Source: Pseudopedobacter sp035496935 (GTDB lineage Bacteria; Bacteroidota; Bacteroidia; Sphingobacteriales; Sphingobacteriaceae). From it: 64,000 nucleotides of DNA. The translations under genes and the position numbers were made by a program. Where the stretch lies: NCBI GenBank assembly GCA_035496935.1, contig DATJED010000028.1:62001-126000 (forward strand), written 5' to 3'. Positions 1 through 9,595 of the stretch are shown in pieces (the stretch's first letter is position 1; every line of letters begins with the position of its first letter). The notes under the pieces were generated by a model that worked only from the letters and a program-made list of their open reading frames with translations, was not told where the DNA came from and searched no databases.

Positions 1-1456
1 TCCTTTTGTCGTTGGCTCGACGATTTTTGTCGATCTTTTTATTCTGTTTTTGGAGCCGTTTACGTTCTTTTTTGCTCAGCCTAACAACATATCCGGTCTC
101 CTTATCATTTAAGCCCGGAATTTCCTCGGCGGTGCCGATATTTTGCATTTTAGGACCAAACTTTACGTTTATCCCAATGTAAAAACCGGCTCTCGGATTA
201 CTTTTTCCAATATTTTCATCTTTGGTAAAATAAGATTTGCTCAAATAATAGGTCGGGAAAATTTGTTCGCTGCCCAAATAAAACTCCATATTGGCGGATT
301 TTACCATTATTTGCGAACCAAAGTTTAATTTCGTTTGCAAATCATAAATCGCGTTTGCGCTAAACACAAATGCGTTTTTTTTAAGGTTATTAATTAAAGC
401 AAATTGGCCTTGCGGGTTAAATATACTTTTTGAAGCCACAAAAACAGGCTTATAAAAACCAAATTCTTTTGATGTGGCAAACTCTATTTTGGTGTTTATT
501 TTACTGTAAAAAGATTTTTTGACTTCAGTAGAATTTGCATCTTCCTTTAACCCGTTGAACAACCTAGCCGATGCATTTGCAGAATCGGGATTAAAAACCG
601 TGATATTGCTGTCGAAAGTATAATTGTCGGTGTTTTTACTCCAATGTATAAAGCCGGCATCTTTTAAATTTACGGTAAGATAATAACCAGATTTGGTTTG
701 GTACGAGCTGGCCACACTTATAGCCGCTCCCATGTTTTTTAAATTTGGGACTAGCTTATCGAAGTTTAACTTATCAAATCCAAAGCTGGAAATATAATTA
801 CCAGTGACACTTGCTGTATAAGAATTGTTTGGATTGATACTCAGGTGCGAAGATGAAATATCAGCTTTATTGTATATCAGTCCGTTCAACAAACTTACTT
901 TTGCACCAAAAGCCCATCTGTCATTATAATTCTCTCGGTAGCTCACGCCTAACTGCCAATAAGCTTGGTTATAAGAGTCGGTGTTAAAGGCGTTATCGTA
1001 TTCATTCTGCGAAAATTTTTTATAGCTATCCAACAACGTAATAGTTTCATTTGTAAAGATTCCCTGGCCTTCTTCTTTCAGCTGTAATGAAAATCCCAGC
1101 TCTCTATTATAGTTTCTGGTTCTAAAAATTCTGTAGTTCGCTAAATAAATATTTGCATTTCCGTTTAGCTGGTTTTGTCTTGCTTCACCCAAATTGCCAA
1201 CGTTGGTATTGGCAAATGACCTGGTGAAAAGTAATTTTTTAAAAGCCGATTCGCCGTCGCCTTTAAAATTTATAAAGCCATTTATATGAGGTAATAAAGT
1301 AACGGCGTATTTTCTGCTGAAATCTTTTTGGAAACCTTGCTGTACCGGATTTTCAAAAGTATCAAACTGTGTTCCGCTGTGGTATAGCGATACATTTTGG
1401 GCGAATAAAAGTAAAGGAAAAAGAAAAAAGACGATGAAACCATATATTTTCTTCAT
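1..1456 (-). CDS. DUF5723-like outer-membrane barrel protein, C-terminus cut by window edge
   Basis: The minus-strand frame starts at the ATG at 1456 and stays open to base 1, so about 485 codons are visible and the stop lies outside. The N-terminus is a Sec signal peptide (MKKIYGFIVFF, cleavage near LLFAQ). The mature start contains YAVTLLPHINGFINFKGDG, which I associate with the Bacteroidota DUF5723 family, and the visible C-terminal end is a Lys/Arg-rich tail (SKKERKRLQK). It lies 50 nt downstream of the 535-residue membrane protein on the same strand, so the two may be cotranscribed. Function unknown; an outer-membrane location is inferred from the signal peptide and alternating beta pattern. 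Confidence 0.7.
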   Translation of the reverse strand, partial: MKKIYGFIVFFLFPLLLFAQNVSLYHSGTQFDTFENPVQQGFQKDFSRKYAVTLLPHINGFINFKGDGESAFKKLLFTRSFANTNVGNLGEARQNQLNGNANIYLANYRIFRTRNYNRELGFSLQLKEEGQGIFTNETITLLDSYKKFSQNEYDNAFNTDSYNQAYWQLGVSYRENYNDRWAFGAKVSLLNGLIYNKADISSSHLSINPNNSYTASVTGNYISSFGFDKLNFDKLVPNLKNMGAAISVASSYQTKSGYYLTVNLKDAGFIHWSKNTDNYTFDSNITVFNPDSANASARLFNGLKEDANSTEVKKSFYSKINTKIEFATSKEFGFYKPVFVASKSIFNPQGQFALINNLKKNAFVFSANAIYDLQTKLNFGSQIMVKSANMEFYLGSEQIFPTYYLSKSYFTKDENIGKSNPRAGFYIGINVKFGPKMQNIGTAEEIPGLNDKETGYVVRLSKKERKRLQKQNKKIDKNRRANDKR

Positions 1457-1506
1457 CTTTAAATTTATCGTATTAATTCCGAAGATTTCAATTTTTTTTG
1501 CAGAAA

Positions 1507-3114
1507 CTAAAATTTCAGCGCAGCACTGTCAATCTGTGGCAGTAATTCTTTAGAATCTGGTATATGATTCATGTATAAATTGGTGAAAAACTTGTCTTTA
1601 TCTGCACTAAATTGGATTGCAAATCCATAAATATCTTTCCAATTAAAGTTGCTATCTCTAAAATTTTTATAGGCTGGTTTACTTAAAAAGGATCGGATAA
1701 CTGCTTTTGAGTTGCTGTTGTGCATAAAATAAAATACGTTTCCTTGGTTGGATAAATACTGTTGAAAATCGATATTTTTATCAGTTAAGCCAATAAGTTT
1801 TTGCGATTTATAATTGCTAACAAAACGTTTTAACGCAGTAGTATTGTTGGCTACAATTAAATGGTTTTCAATAGTGGTATAATATGGGCGCTTAAATTGT
1901 TTAAAAGGATCTCCAAAATAATTGTAAAGGATAAACGAGTCGTCAAAATGCCGGATATCATCAGAAACTTCGGAGCTAATGGTTGATAACAAAAAAGTTA
2001 AACGACTGGTATTTGTGGTTTTGATAATCCCGATATTATCACCAGATGCAACCTGAAAAACGCCGAATTCCTTCCCTAAAACCGGCATTATTTCTTTATC
2101 GAGATTGATGGCGTGTTTTGTTGAAATGTTTAATATCTGGCTGTTAAGGTCTTCGTATTCTTTACGGTAAACCAACAGATCTTTCAGCTCTGATTTAAAT
2201 TTTTTATAATCAGATACGTAATAAAGTGCATAATTGGCCACATCAAACGGTAAATGTTTTGATAGCGTAGTATTGCCGGGTTGTTGAGTTAAAAATAAAT
2301 TAAAGTAATTCTTAGCTTTTAAGTTGGGGTTTGTAATGCCACTAAACATAAAAGCATCTTTTTGGTAATTGATGTTTAAGGAAGCAGAAGCATCAATAGA
2401 TTTTAAAAAATAAGTTTCGTAAGGGTTTTTTCTCGATGAAAAATGGTTTGCAAAGTCTCTGATTTTTGTAAAGTTCAAATACAAATTAGCGATTGAATTC
2501 TTGTTTCGCTGTGTGCTAAAATCAACATTAAAACTTGTGTTCTCTGTACCCTTAGTAATTTGTGCGATGCTTTTTTTAACTAAACTTTCCTCAAAACTAC
2601 CTACAAGCAAATTTTTATAGATGAAAAAACTGAATGATGATTTGTTGTTGAATGCCAGTTGGTAAATGGTGTTTTCCTTTTCGGGATTTTGGGTTATTTT
2701 ATATTTAGCTTTTAAAGCTTTAATCAACTCTTTTTCGTTCGTAGTTTCGGTAACTAGTGGGGCAATAATTAAAACATCGGAACTATATTTTTTTGTTGGG
2801 TGGATAGAGAAAAATATATCATGCTGTTTAAAAGCGTCGGTTAAAGAAACATCATCTACAAAAACTTGCTTCAATGCCGTTAACTGGCTGACGCTGTTTT
2901 TTCCTAAAATATCATTGAACAGCGTAAAGTCTTTAAAAATATCGTAGAAATAGGCTTCGTTTTTATATTCAAATATAATAGAAGCATCCTCGGGCAAAAC
3001 ATTAAAAATTTGTTCGTTAGATATGTTTGATGCATTTAGTTTTTTAAAATATAACCAAGTAACGGCAATAATCCCTAAAAAAAGGGCACTTATAATGATA
3101 ATTAGCTTCTTCAT
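1507..3114 (-). CDS. membrane-anchored hypothetical protein, 535 aa
   Basis: An N-terminal hydrophobic segment (residues 3-22) with little before it looks like an uncleaved anchor, leaving a large periplasmic domain of about 510 residues. That domain is mixed, rich in Asn, Lys and aromatic residues, without cysteines or catalytic motifs that I recognise. It distantly resembles Bacteroidota DUF3352-type proteins, but I would not assign the family. It has its own promoter (box 3134-3141) and is followed after 50 nt by the DUF5723-like gene, which suggests a two-gene envelope unit. Function unknown. Confidence 0.75.
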   Translation of the reverse strand: MKKLIIIISALFLGIIAVTWLYFKKLNASNISNEQIFNVLPEDASIIFEYKNEAYFYDIFKDFTLFNDILGKNSVSQLTALKQVFVDDVSLTDAFKQHDIFFSIHPTKKYSSDVLIIAPLVTETTNEKELIKALKAKYKITQNPEKENTIYQLAFNNKSSFSFFIYKNLLVGSFEESLVKKSIAQITKGTENTSFNVDFSTQRNKNSIANLYLNFTKIRDFANHFSSRKNPYETYFLKSIDASASLNINYQKDAFMFSGITNPNLKAKNYFNLFLTQQPGNTTLSKHLPFDVANYALYYVSDYKKFKSELKDLLVYRKEYEDLNSQILNISTKHAINLDKEIMPVLGKEFGVFQVASGDNIGIIKTTNTSRLTFLLSTISSEVSDDIRHFDDSFILYNYFGDPFKQFKRPYYTTIENHLIVANNTTALKRFVSNYKSQKLIGLTDKNIDFQQYLSNQGNVFYFMHNSNSKAVIRSFLSKPAYKNFRDSNFNWKDIYGFAIQFSADKDKFFTNLYMNHIPDSKELLPQIDSAALKF

Positions 3115-3133
3115 TTCACAAAATCCTAAGCTA

Positions 3134-3141
3134 CAAAAATA
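3134..3141 (-). promoter_or_regulatory. -7 promoter element upstream of the 535-aa membrane protein
   Basis: The minus strand reads TATTTTTG, a match to the Bacteroidota primary-sigma -7 element TAnnTTTG. It ends 19 nt before the ATG at 3114. No clear -33 element was identified. Confidence 0.5.
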
Positions 3142-3209
3142 GATTTTTACAGCAAAGGCTGGAAATTGCTTTCATCTTTATTAAATTAGCGAAACCATCA
3201 AACTCAAAA

Positions 3210-3593
3210 ATGAACAAAAGAATAATTATTACAGCCGCAGTTTTCGGGATTTTTGCCGTTATTTTTGGCGCATTTGGGGCGCATGTTCTTAAGAAAGCAA
3301 TTACCGTTAGCCAGTTGGAAACCTGGCATACCGCAGTTGAATACCATTTTTACCATACCCTCGGCTTGCTTTTTTTATCAACCTTTGCCAGGTTTAAAAA
3401 TAATCTAATCAACATTTCGTCTTATTGTTTTGTTTTTGGGATGATTTTTTTCTGCGGTTCGCTCTACTTAATCGCTTTAAAAGACGTTCTTTCAATAAGC
3501 ACTAAATTTTTGGGCCCGGTAACGCCTTTAGGCGGGTTGCTGTTTATTTTTGGTTGGATTGGTTTGTTGCTTGCGGCTATAAAAGACAAGTAA
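3210..3593 (+). CDS. DUF423 family small membrane protein
   Basis: This 127-residue protein has about four transmembrane segments and the family signature GAFGAHVLKK near residue 22, followed by WHTAVEYHFYHTLGLL. Length and pattern match the DUF423 (YgdD-like) family of inner-membrane proteins, whose function is not established. Its stop codon is immediately followed by the ATG of priA with no spacer, so the two genes are probably translationally coupled. It is divergent from the 535-residue membrane protein. Confidence 0.88.
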   Translation: MNKRIIITAAVFGIFAVIFGAFGAHVLKKAITVSQLETWHTAVEYHFYHTLGLLFLSTFARFKNNLINISSYCFVFGMIFFCGSLYLIALKDVLSISTKFLGPVTPLGGLLFIFGWIGLLLAAIKDK

Positions 3594-6074
3594 ATGTTAG
3601 ATTTTGAGGCTGATGGAGATTTTCAGCAAACTCTTTTTGTTGAGGTTATTTTGCCCTTAGCACTGCCGGGAACTTATACTTACCGTGTTCCAAAACATCT
3701 TACCGAGCGTGTTGAAAAGGGAAGGAGAGTGGTGGTGCAATTTGGCAAAAGTAAAATTTATACGGCCATTGTTCTTGCTATATCTGCCAAAGCTCCAACC
3801 AAGTACGAGGCAAAATATCTTTTAGATATACTCGACGAGAAAGCCATTGTAACCAATGCCCAACTGAAATTATGGCAATGGATTTCTGATTATTATTTAT
3901 GCACTTTAGGCGAAGTTATGGCCGCAGCCTTGCCTTCTGCATTAAAACTTGCTAGCGAAACCCGTGTTATCTTAAATCCTCAACATAATTTCGATAAAGC
4001 GTTATTGAACGATAGGGAGTTTTTGATTTTGGATGCCTTGGAGTTAAAGCAAGAACTTAGCATCAGCGAGATCACGACAATTCTAGCTCAAAAATCTGTT
4101 TTTCCGATATTAAAATCTCTGCTTGACAAAAAAGTGGTTTTTATTCTGGAGGAGATCGAAGAAAAATTTCAGCCGAAAAAAATATCCGTTATTAGTTTGC
4201 ATGAAAACTATCTGGATAAAGAAAACTTAAAGCATCTTTTTACAGAATTAGAAAAAGCACCCAAACAGGTGGACGCATTGCTGGCTTTTTTAAAGCTTTC
4301 TAAAGATAAAACTGAAGTTAAAAAAGCCGATTTGATGGAGGTATCCGGCACAAGTGCGGCGGTAATTAAAGCGCTAGTTGATAAGGAGGTTTTTTTGACG
4401 GATCAAAAAGTGGTCAGCAGGTTTTCATCAGAAGATTTGGCGGTAATTTCTGATTTTACGCTCAGCGATGAACAGCAACAGGCAGTTTTGGAAATCAATA
4501 ATTCGTTCGAAACAACCCCTGTTGTTTTGTTGCATGGTGTTACTTCTTCTGGTAAAACGCAAATCTACATCAGACTAATTGAAGCATATTTGTCAAAAGG
4601 CAAACAAGTGCTTTATCTATTACCAGAGATTGCCTTAACCGGACAAATGATTGATCGTTTAAAAGTTTATTTTAAAGATCAGATCATCGTTTATCATAGC
4701 AAATTTAACGATAACGAGCGGGCAGAAATTTGGCAAAAGGTTTTAAATAACGAAGTGAAAATTGTGCTGGGCGCAAGGTCATCGGTTTTTTTACCATTTG
4801 CCGATTTAGGTTTTGTGATCATCGACGAAGAACATGAAGCCAGCTTTAAACAGTTTGAACCTTCACCACGGTACCATGCCAGAGATGCGGCTATAGTTTT
4901 AGCTAATATTGCCAATGCTAAGGTTTTGCTGGGTTCGGCAACGCCATCATTAGAAACTTACTTTAACGCTTTAAATAACAAATATGGTTTGGTAAAACTT
5001 AGCACCCGTTACGGCGGTGTCAAATTGCCGGAAATTGAAGTAGTAAGTATCTCTGATGAAAGAAACAGGAAGCTCATTAAAGAAAATTTTACAAGCGTTT
5101 TGTTGGATAACATAAACCAAACTCTTGGTTTAAAAGAGCAGGTTATTTTGTTTCAGAACAGGCGTGGTTATGTGCCGATATTGATCTGTAAAACCTGCGG
5201 AAACACACCTAAATGCATTAACTGCGATGTAAGTTTAACTTACCATAAAGCAAGCGGAAAGTTGCATTGCCATTACTGCGGTTATAAGGAAGATAATATT
5301 ACCGAATGTCCGGCCTGTGCGTCAAAACATATAGAATACAAAGGCTTAGGGACAGAAAAAATTGAGGATGATTTAAAGGTCATTTTGCCGGATGTAAATA
5401 TTGCCAGAATGGATTATGATACCACCCGAAATAAAAATGCGCACCAGATTATCTTAAATAATTTTGAAGAGCGGAAGATCGATATATTAGTGGGTACACA
5501 AATGGTAGCAAAAGGTCTCGATTTTGAGAATATTACACTCATCGGTATCATCAATGCGGATAGCATTATCCAGTTTCCGGATTTTAGAGCTTATGAGCGG
5601 AGTTTCCAATTGCTGTCGCAGGTTGCCGGAAGGGCCGGAAGACGAAGCAAGCAAGGGAAGGTGATTATTCAAACTTATGATACAAAGCACCGCGTTATTC
5701 AGCAAGTTGTTGATAACGACTACGAAGGGATGTATCGCGAGGAAATGATTGAAAGAGCGCAGTTTAAATATCCGCCCTTCTTTAAAATTATCCAAATTAA
5801 TATCAAACATAAAGATTTGGGCGTGTTGCTTCGCATTTCCGAAAACTTCGCTAAGCTTTTAAGGCATCATTTGGGCGATATGGTTTTGGGACCACACAGT
5901 CCTTTGGTGGGCAGAGTTCGTAATTATTATATACAAACCATCACCATTAAGATAGACTGGAAAAGTCAGTCGTTGGTTAAAATAAAAAGCCTGCTAAAAG
6001 AGCAGATTAGTGTTTTTGAAGCTGATAAAGAAAATAAGGGAGTTTTTGTGGTGATAGATGTTGACCCGTATTAA
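3594..6074 (+). CDS. priA: replication restart primosomal helicase PriA
   Basis: The 826-residue protein has the PriA order: an N-terminal 3'-DNA-end-binding domain (YRVPKHL, RVVVQFG), a helicase core with Walker A GVTSSGKT near residue 319 and DEEH box near 409, and a zinc-binding insert of paired cysteines at about 530-585 (CKTCG, CINC, CHYCG, CPAC). The second RecA lobe carries GTQMVAKGLDF and QVAGRAGR. It reloads the replicative helicase at stalled forks and is expected at the nucleoid. It starts directly after the DUF423 stop and overlaps the convergent barrel gene by 4 nt at its 3' end. The motif set looks complete. Confidence 0.97.
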   Translation: MLDFEADGDFQQTLFVEVILPLALPGTYTYRVPKHLTERVEKGRRVVVQFGKSKIYTAIVLAISAKAPTKYEAKYLLDILDEKAIVTNAQLKLWQWISDYYLCTLGEVMAAALPSALKLASETRVILNPQHNFDKALLNDREFLILDALELKQELSISEITTILAQKSVFPILKSLLDKKVVFILEEIEEKFQPKKISVISLHENYLDKENLKHLFTELEKAPKQVDALLAFLKLSKDKTEVKKADLMEVSGTSAAVIKALVDKEVFLTDQKVVSRFSSEDLAVISDFTLSDEQQQAVLEINNSFETTPVVLLHGVTSSGKTQIYIRLIEAYLSKGKQVLYLLPEIALTGQMIDRLKVYFKDQIIVYHSKFNDNERAEIWQKVLNNEVKIVLGARSSVFLPFADLGFVIIDEEHEASFKQFEPSPRYHARDAAIVLANIANAKVLLGSATPSLETYFNALNNKYGLVKLSTRYGGVKLPEIEVVSISDERNRKLIKENFTSVLLDNINQTLGLKEQVILFQNRRGYVPILICKTCGNTPKCINCDVSLTYHKASGKLHCHYCGYKEDNITECPACASKHIEYKGLGTEKIEDDLKVILPDVNIARMDYDTTRNKNAHQIILNNFEERKIDILVGTQMVAKGLDFENITLIGIINADSIIQFPDFRAYERSFQLLSQVAGRAGRRSKQGKVIIQTYDTKHRVIQQVVDNDYEGMYREEMIERAQFKYPPFFKIIQINIKHKDLGVLLRISENFAKLLRHHLGDMVLGPHSPLVGRVRNYYIQTITIKIDWKSQSLVKIKSLLKEQISVFEADKENKGVFVVIDVDPY

Positions 6075-6748
6075 TCTCTGCCAAAATTAAACTGTAAACT
6101 CAATTGCGCCAATGGTCTTGAGTTGTATTGCCATCTGCTAAAATTATTTCTTGATAGCGGGTCGTTATTAGCTTGGGTTTTGATTTCTTTATCGTTGGTG
6201 CGTATAAAGTCGAAACCTGCCTCGGCGCTAAGCGTTAACGCCCTAACGATATTATATTTTATACCTATAAACGGATTAAAAGTAACCGCATTTTTTTCGA
6301 TATTAACGTTGTAAATAAAAGCATCGGTTTCCTTGTCGTAAGATTTTCCAGAGAAAGTTACTCTTTTATATCCCATATCAACACCATAAAAAGGTTGAAC
6401 TCTGCTATAAATTAAACTACGCTCAAAACCAACCTGTAAATCAAGTGAATTGTATTTACCTTTAACAATTTCGCAGTTTGAGCATTCGTTTGTAAAAGAA
6501 TAATCGCCTTTTTTGAAGCCGTACACAGAGAATCTGTAAGATATTTGATTATCATTTACTTTTAACATTAAGCCATTTAAGCCCGATGTGTAAAATTTTG
6601 AGTTGTCTCTAACTTCGTTAAGTAGCTTTGGTTGTTCATCTATTGACAGCAATTTTAATCCGATAGAATAATTAGAATCACTTTGCGATTGTGCAAAACC
6701 AGCAATCGCAAAAAGTTGAAAGAATATGATAGGGAGTAACTTTTTCAT
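6071..6748 (-). CDS. outer-membrane beta-barrel family protein, 225 aa
   Basis: A signal peptide (MKKLLPIIFFQLFAIAGFAQ) precedes an alternating beta-strand pattern with phrases common in small Bacteroidota barrels (ERSLIYSRVQPFYGVDMGYKR, PFIGIKYNIVRALTLSAEAG). The C-terminus reads QLSLQFNFGRD, close to an aromatic beta-signal. The size fits an 8-10-strand barrel. It has its own promoter (box 6762-6769), only a few bases upstream of its start and just past the stop of the glycosylphosphotransferase. Function unknown. Confidence 0.75.
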   Translation of the reverse strand: MKKLLPIIFFQLFAIAGFAQSQSDSNYSIGLKLLSIDEQPKLLNEVRDNSKFYTSGLNGLMLKVNDNQISYRFSVYGFKKGDYSFTNECSNCEIVKGKYNSLDLQVGFERSLIYSRVQPFYGVDMGYKRVTFSGKSYDKETDAFIYNVNIEKNAVTFNPFIGIKYNIVRALTLSAEAGFDFIRTNDKEIKTQANNDPLSRNNFSRWQYNSRPLAQLSLQFNFGRD

Positions 6749-6761
6749 AAATAAATTTCAG

Positions 6762-6769
6762 CAAAAATA
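6762..6769 (-). promoter_or_regulatory. -7 promoter element of the 225-aa barrel gene
   Basis: The minus strand reads TATTTTTG (TAnnTTTG). It ends 13 nt before the ATG at 6748 and lies between that gene and the stop of the upstream glycosylphosphotransferase at 6775, so the two genes need not share a transcript. Confidence 0.5.
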
Positions 6770-6774
6770 GGAAA

Positions 6775-8142
6775 TTATTTCCCTCTGCCTTGGATAATTA
6801 TAATAATTGTATAAACCATTATTTTAAAATCTAAAGCAAGCGAGCGGTTTTGGATATAAATAATGTCGAAAGTCAGCCGTTTAATCATTTGATCAATGTT
6901 TTCTGCATAACCAAATTTTACCTGCCCCCAAGAAGTAATGCCGGGCAAAACTTTTTGTAAATGATGATAATGAGGTGCTTCCTGGATGATTTGATTGATG
7001 TAGAATTGCCTTTCAGGGCGAGGACCAACAATTGACATTTCTCCTTTTAAAACGTTGAAAAACTGTGGAAGTTCATCTAGCCTAAGCCTTCGCAATATAA
7101 GGCCTACTTTCGTAATTCGTTTATCATCGTAACTTGATAGCATAGGGCCGTTTTCCTCAGCATTTTTTGCCATGGTTCTAAACTTATAAATCATAAACGG
7201 CTTTCCGTTTTTCCCGATTCTTTCTTGAAGATAAAATATGGGTCCCTTGCCGTTTAATTTGATTAAAAGGGCAATTAGTAAGTAAACCGGGCTTAAAACA
7301 ATAATTATAATTATGCTTATTAAATAATCTAAACTAGTTTTAATAGTCCGTTGCCAAAAAGGCATAAACTGCTTATGAAGCGTGATTAAGGGGATTGAAA
7401 AAAGATAATTGATTTTAACAAAGCCCGAAACAATATCGTAAACATCGGGGATAATGTGCACCGTAACATTGCAAGTTTCGAGTTTGTCCAGCAATGATTT
7501 TAACAGCAAATGTTGCGAGGTTTCAATTGCAATGATAACTTCTTCAATTTGATTTTCTTTTATGGTATTCTCCAAAGAGCCGTTAGCGCCCAACTCTGTT
7601 AAGTTTAATTGGTTTGCTGATTTTGGTTGATGATCGATGTCAAAAAAGCCGACAATTCTAAAACCAAGAGATTTTTTTTGCTGATTAATTTCGTTGATTA
7701 TATTCTTCGCATTTTCGTTATTCCCGATAATCAGTGTGTTGAACCCGATTTTTTGATGCTGTAATAGTTTTTTGATAATAGTTAGGTAACAAAGCCTAAA
7801 ACACGAAATAATAATGAAATGCCATAAACATAGTTGGAAAATATGGGCAATTGCAACTGTTGGTTGCAGTGATGATTGAAAAAAGTAAGTATAACCCAAC
7901 AGACAAATTGCAATAACTAAAGACTGATTTAGTGTGGCAATTAGTTCTTTAAACCTCGATTTTCTTTTGGTTTCAATAAAAGTGCCGGAAAAAAAGTAGA
8001 GAAGGTTTAAAAATAATGCGTAAAATAAATACGGATAGCTCGGGAAAAACAGAAATAACTTAAAATAAGTTGCCAGATAAATAAAACATAAACTGCCAAA
8101 TACATTTAAAATGAAATAGCTTAAAGTTGTTTTTTTTATCAT
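6775..8142 (-). CDS. exopolysaccharide polyprenyl glycosylphosphotransferase (WcaJ/WbaP-like)
   Basis: The 455-residue membrane enzyme should transfer a hexose-1-phosphate from a UDP-sugar to undecaprenyl phosphate, starting a surface polysaccharide repeat unit. About four N-terminal TM segments are followed by a cytosolic nucleotide-binding-like domain (TLIIGNNENAKNII near residue 135), a fifth TM near 270-295, and the conserved catalytic domain with YKFRTM, RLDELPQ, GPRPER and PGITSWGQV. Family knowledge: these motifs define the bacterial sugar transferase domain. No other capsule genes are adjacent; the flippase at 37.6 kb is far away. The sugar specificity cannot be read from the sequence. 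Confidence 0.93.
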   Translation of the reverse strand: MIKKTTLSYFILNVFGSLCFIYLATYFKLFLFFPSYPYLFYALFLNLLYFFSGTFIETKRKSRFKELIATLNQSLVIAICLLGYTYFFQSSLQPTVAIAHIFQLCLWHFIIISCFRLCYLTIIKKLLQHQKIGFNTLIIGNNENAKNIINEINQQKKSLGFRIVGFFDIDHQPKSANQLNLTELGANGSLENTIKENQIEEVIIAIETSQHLLLKSLLDKLETCNVTVHIIPDVYDIVSGFVKINYLFSIPLITLHKQFMPFWQRTIKTSLDYLISIIIIIVLSPVYLLIALLIKLNGKGPIFYLQERIGKNGKPFMIYKFRTMAKNAEENGPMLSSYDDKRITKVGLILRRLRLDELPQFFNVLKGEMSIVGPRPERQFYINQIIQEAPHYHHLQKVLPGITSWGQVKFGYAENIDQMIKRLTFDIIYIQNRSLALDFKIMVYTIIIIIQGRGK

Positions 8143-8226
8143 TTAAATTAATTGTCTGTAATTCAACCGGTAGTTGAAAGTCTTTGTGTAAAACTAATAA
8201 AATACGCCAAATATTGGCCAGAGATT

Positions 8227-8234
8227 ATATTTTT
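8227..8234 (+). promoter_or_regulatory. -7 promoter element of pcm
   Basis: TATTTTTG matches TAnnTTTG and ends 8 nt before the ATG at 8243, implying a 5' leader of only a few bases. Confidence 0.45.
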
Positions 8235-8242
8235 GTAAGGAA

Positions 8243-8899
8243 ATGGCGTATAAATATATTGACAATTATAGGGAAAGAGGAGCCAGAAAAAAATTGGTGC
8301 TTGAACTGGAGCGAAAAGGAATTTCTGATAAAAAAGTTTTGGCAGCAATAGGAAGTGTAAAACGTCATTATTTTTTTGATGAAACTTTTTGGGCTCAGGC
8401 TTATTTGGATAAAGCATTCCCCATTGGCGAGCGACAAACCATTTCAAACCCTTATACCGTTGCTTACCAAACGGAGCTTTTGCACATCCATAAAGGCGAT
8501 AAAATTTTAGAAATAGGTACCGGTTGTGGCTATCAAACCTGTGTTTTACTAGAGTTAGGCGCTAAGGTTTTTACCATTGAAAGGCAAGAGAAATTATATA
8601 ATAGAACCATCCAAGTTTTACCTCATATAGGTTATAAAGCACATTTTTTCCTTGGAGATGGCTCAAAAGGAATTCCAGAACATGCACCCTACGATAAAAT
8701 AATTGTAACCGCTGGTGCGCCATTAGTGCCCCAGATATTACTAAAGCAACTTAAAATTGGGGGAATTTTGGTAATTCCTGTTGGTGATGAAAAAGAACAA
8801 AAAATGGTAACTGTAATTAGAGTTGGAGAAAACGATTTTGATAAAATTGTTTTGGATACATTTAGATTTGTGCCGTTGTTGGGTGATCAGGCTTGGTAG
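8243..8899 (+). CDS. pcm: protein-L-isoaspartate O-methyltransferase
   Basis: The 218-residue cytosolic SAM-dependent methyltransferase repairs isoaspartyl residues in aged proteins. The SAM-binding loop LEIGTGCGYQTCVL lies near residue 88, the acidic motif II (KVFTIERQ) near 110, and the conserved GDGSKG and YDKIIVTAGAP blocks follow. The upstream family motif is present as GERQTISNPYTVAYQ. Length is normal for the family. It is divergent from the glycosylphosphotransferase and convergent to smpB, from which it is separated by a gap of about 190 bp with degenerate repeats. Confidence 0.93.
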   Translation: MAYKYIDNYRERGARKKLVLELERKGISDKKVLAAIGSVKRHYFFDETFWAQAYLDKAFPIGERQTISNPYTVAYQTELLHIHKGDKILEIGTGCGYQTCVLLELGAKVFTIERQEKLYNRTIQVLPHIGYKAHFFLGDGSKGIPEHAPYDKIIVTAGAPLVPQILLKQLKIGGILVIPVGDEKEQKMVTVIRVGENDFDKIVLDTFRFVPLLGDQAW

Positions 8900-8934
8900 G
8901 TGTAGATAAGAGTATTTAGACATAACTATAAAGA

Positions 8935-9085
8935 GCCTTTCAAACCCGGACTGCGTACTATTAACCAATGAACTTATTTGTTGCCACGCAAATCTACAAA
9001 TGAACTAATTACCATCAGGCAAATCACTAATCACCAGTGAACTCAATGACATACTCGCCACCATTCAAAATCTACGAATAACCAA
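8935..9085. repeat. degenerate short-period repeat region between pcm and smpB
   Basis: The gap repeats variants of AATGAAC and AATCACT/AATCACC (AACCAATGAAC near both ends, CACTAATCACCAGTGAAC in the middle). Spacing is often 7 bp but more decayed than in the other arrays of this window. No ORF, promoter or terminator was seen in it. Confidence 0.4.
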
Positions 9086-9089
9086 TGAA

Positions 9090-9542
9090 CTAAAAATTCT
9101 TCATTGCTTTATCCATTTCCCTTTTAACATCACGTTCTTTTAACGAGTCGCGTTTGTCAAAAGCTTTTTTACCTTGCGCCAAAGCAATCTCCATTTTTGC
9201 AAAACCTCTATCGCTAATAAAAATTTTTAAAGGGATAATGGTTAAGCCCTTATCTTCGCCTTTAATCAATAATTTTTTGATTTCTTTTTTGGTTAAGAGC
9301 AGTTTACGGTCTCTTTTAGCTTCGTGGTTGTAAAATGAACCATGAGAATATTCGGAAATATGTAGGTTTCTGATATACAGTTCGTTGTTGATAAAAGTAC
9401 AAAATGAATCGCTAATGTTGGCTTTTCCTTCTCTAATCGACTTAATTTCAGTGCCTAATAGTTTTATTCCAGCAACAAAAGTTTCTAAAATATGATACTC
9501 AAATTTCGCCTTTTTGTTTCTGATGTTGATATCTGATGACAT
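9090..9542 (-). CDS. smpB: tmRNA-binding protein SmpB
   Basis: The 150-residue RNA-binding protein partners tmRNA in trans-translation to rescue stalled ribosomes. Characteristic blocks are NKKAKFEYHILETFVAGI at the N-terminus, GTEIKSIREG, SDSFC, LYIRNLHISEY, RDRKLLL, and a basic C-terminal tail (KKAFDKRDSLKERDVKREM) that inserts into the ribosome. Length is standard. A TAnnTTTG promoter element lies at 9561-9568. The tmRNA gene itself was not found in this window. Confidence 0.97.
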   Translation of the reverse strand: MSSDINIRNKKAKFEYHILETFVAGIKLLGTEIKSIREGKANISDSFCTFINNELYIRNLHISEYSHGSFYNHEAKRDRKLLLTKKEIKKLLIKGEDKGLTIIPLKIFISDRGFAKMEIALAQGKKAFDKRDSLKERDVKREMDKAMKNF

Positions 9543-9560
9543 GTTTTCTTAGCTATTCTA

Positions 9561-9568
9561 CAAAGATA
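9561..9568 (-). promoter_or_regulatory. -7 promoter element of smpB
   Basis: The minus strand reads TATCTTTG, matching TAnnTTTG, 18 nt before the smpB ATG at 9542. Confidence 0.55.
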
Positions 9569-9595
9569 AAATATAAATCAAGGCTGAGAAGAATT

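Noticed and set aside
8163..8447. Minus-strand open frame of about 94 codons opposite the pcm start
   Set aside because: Translation is Phe/Pro/Tyr-rich without domain features, and the plus-strand frame is clearly a methyltransferase with a promoter.
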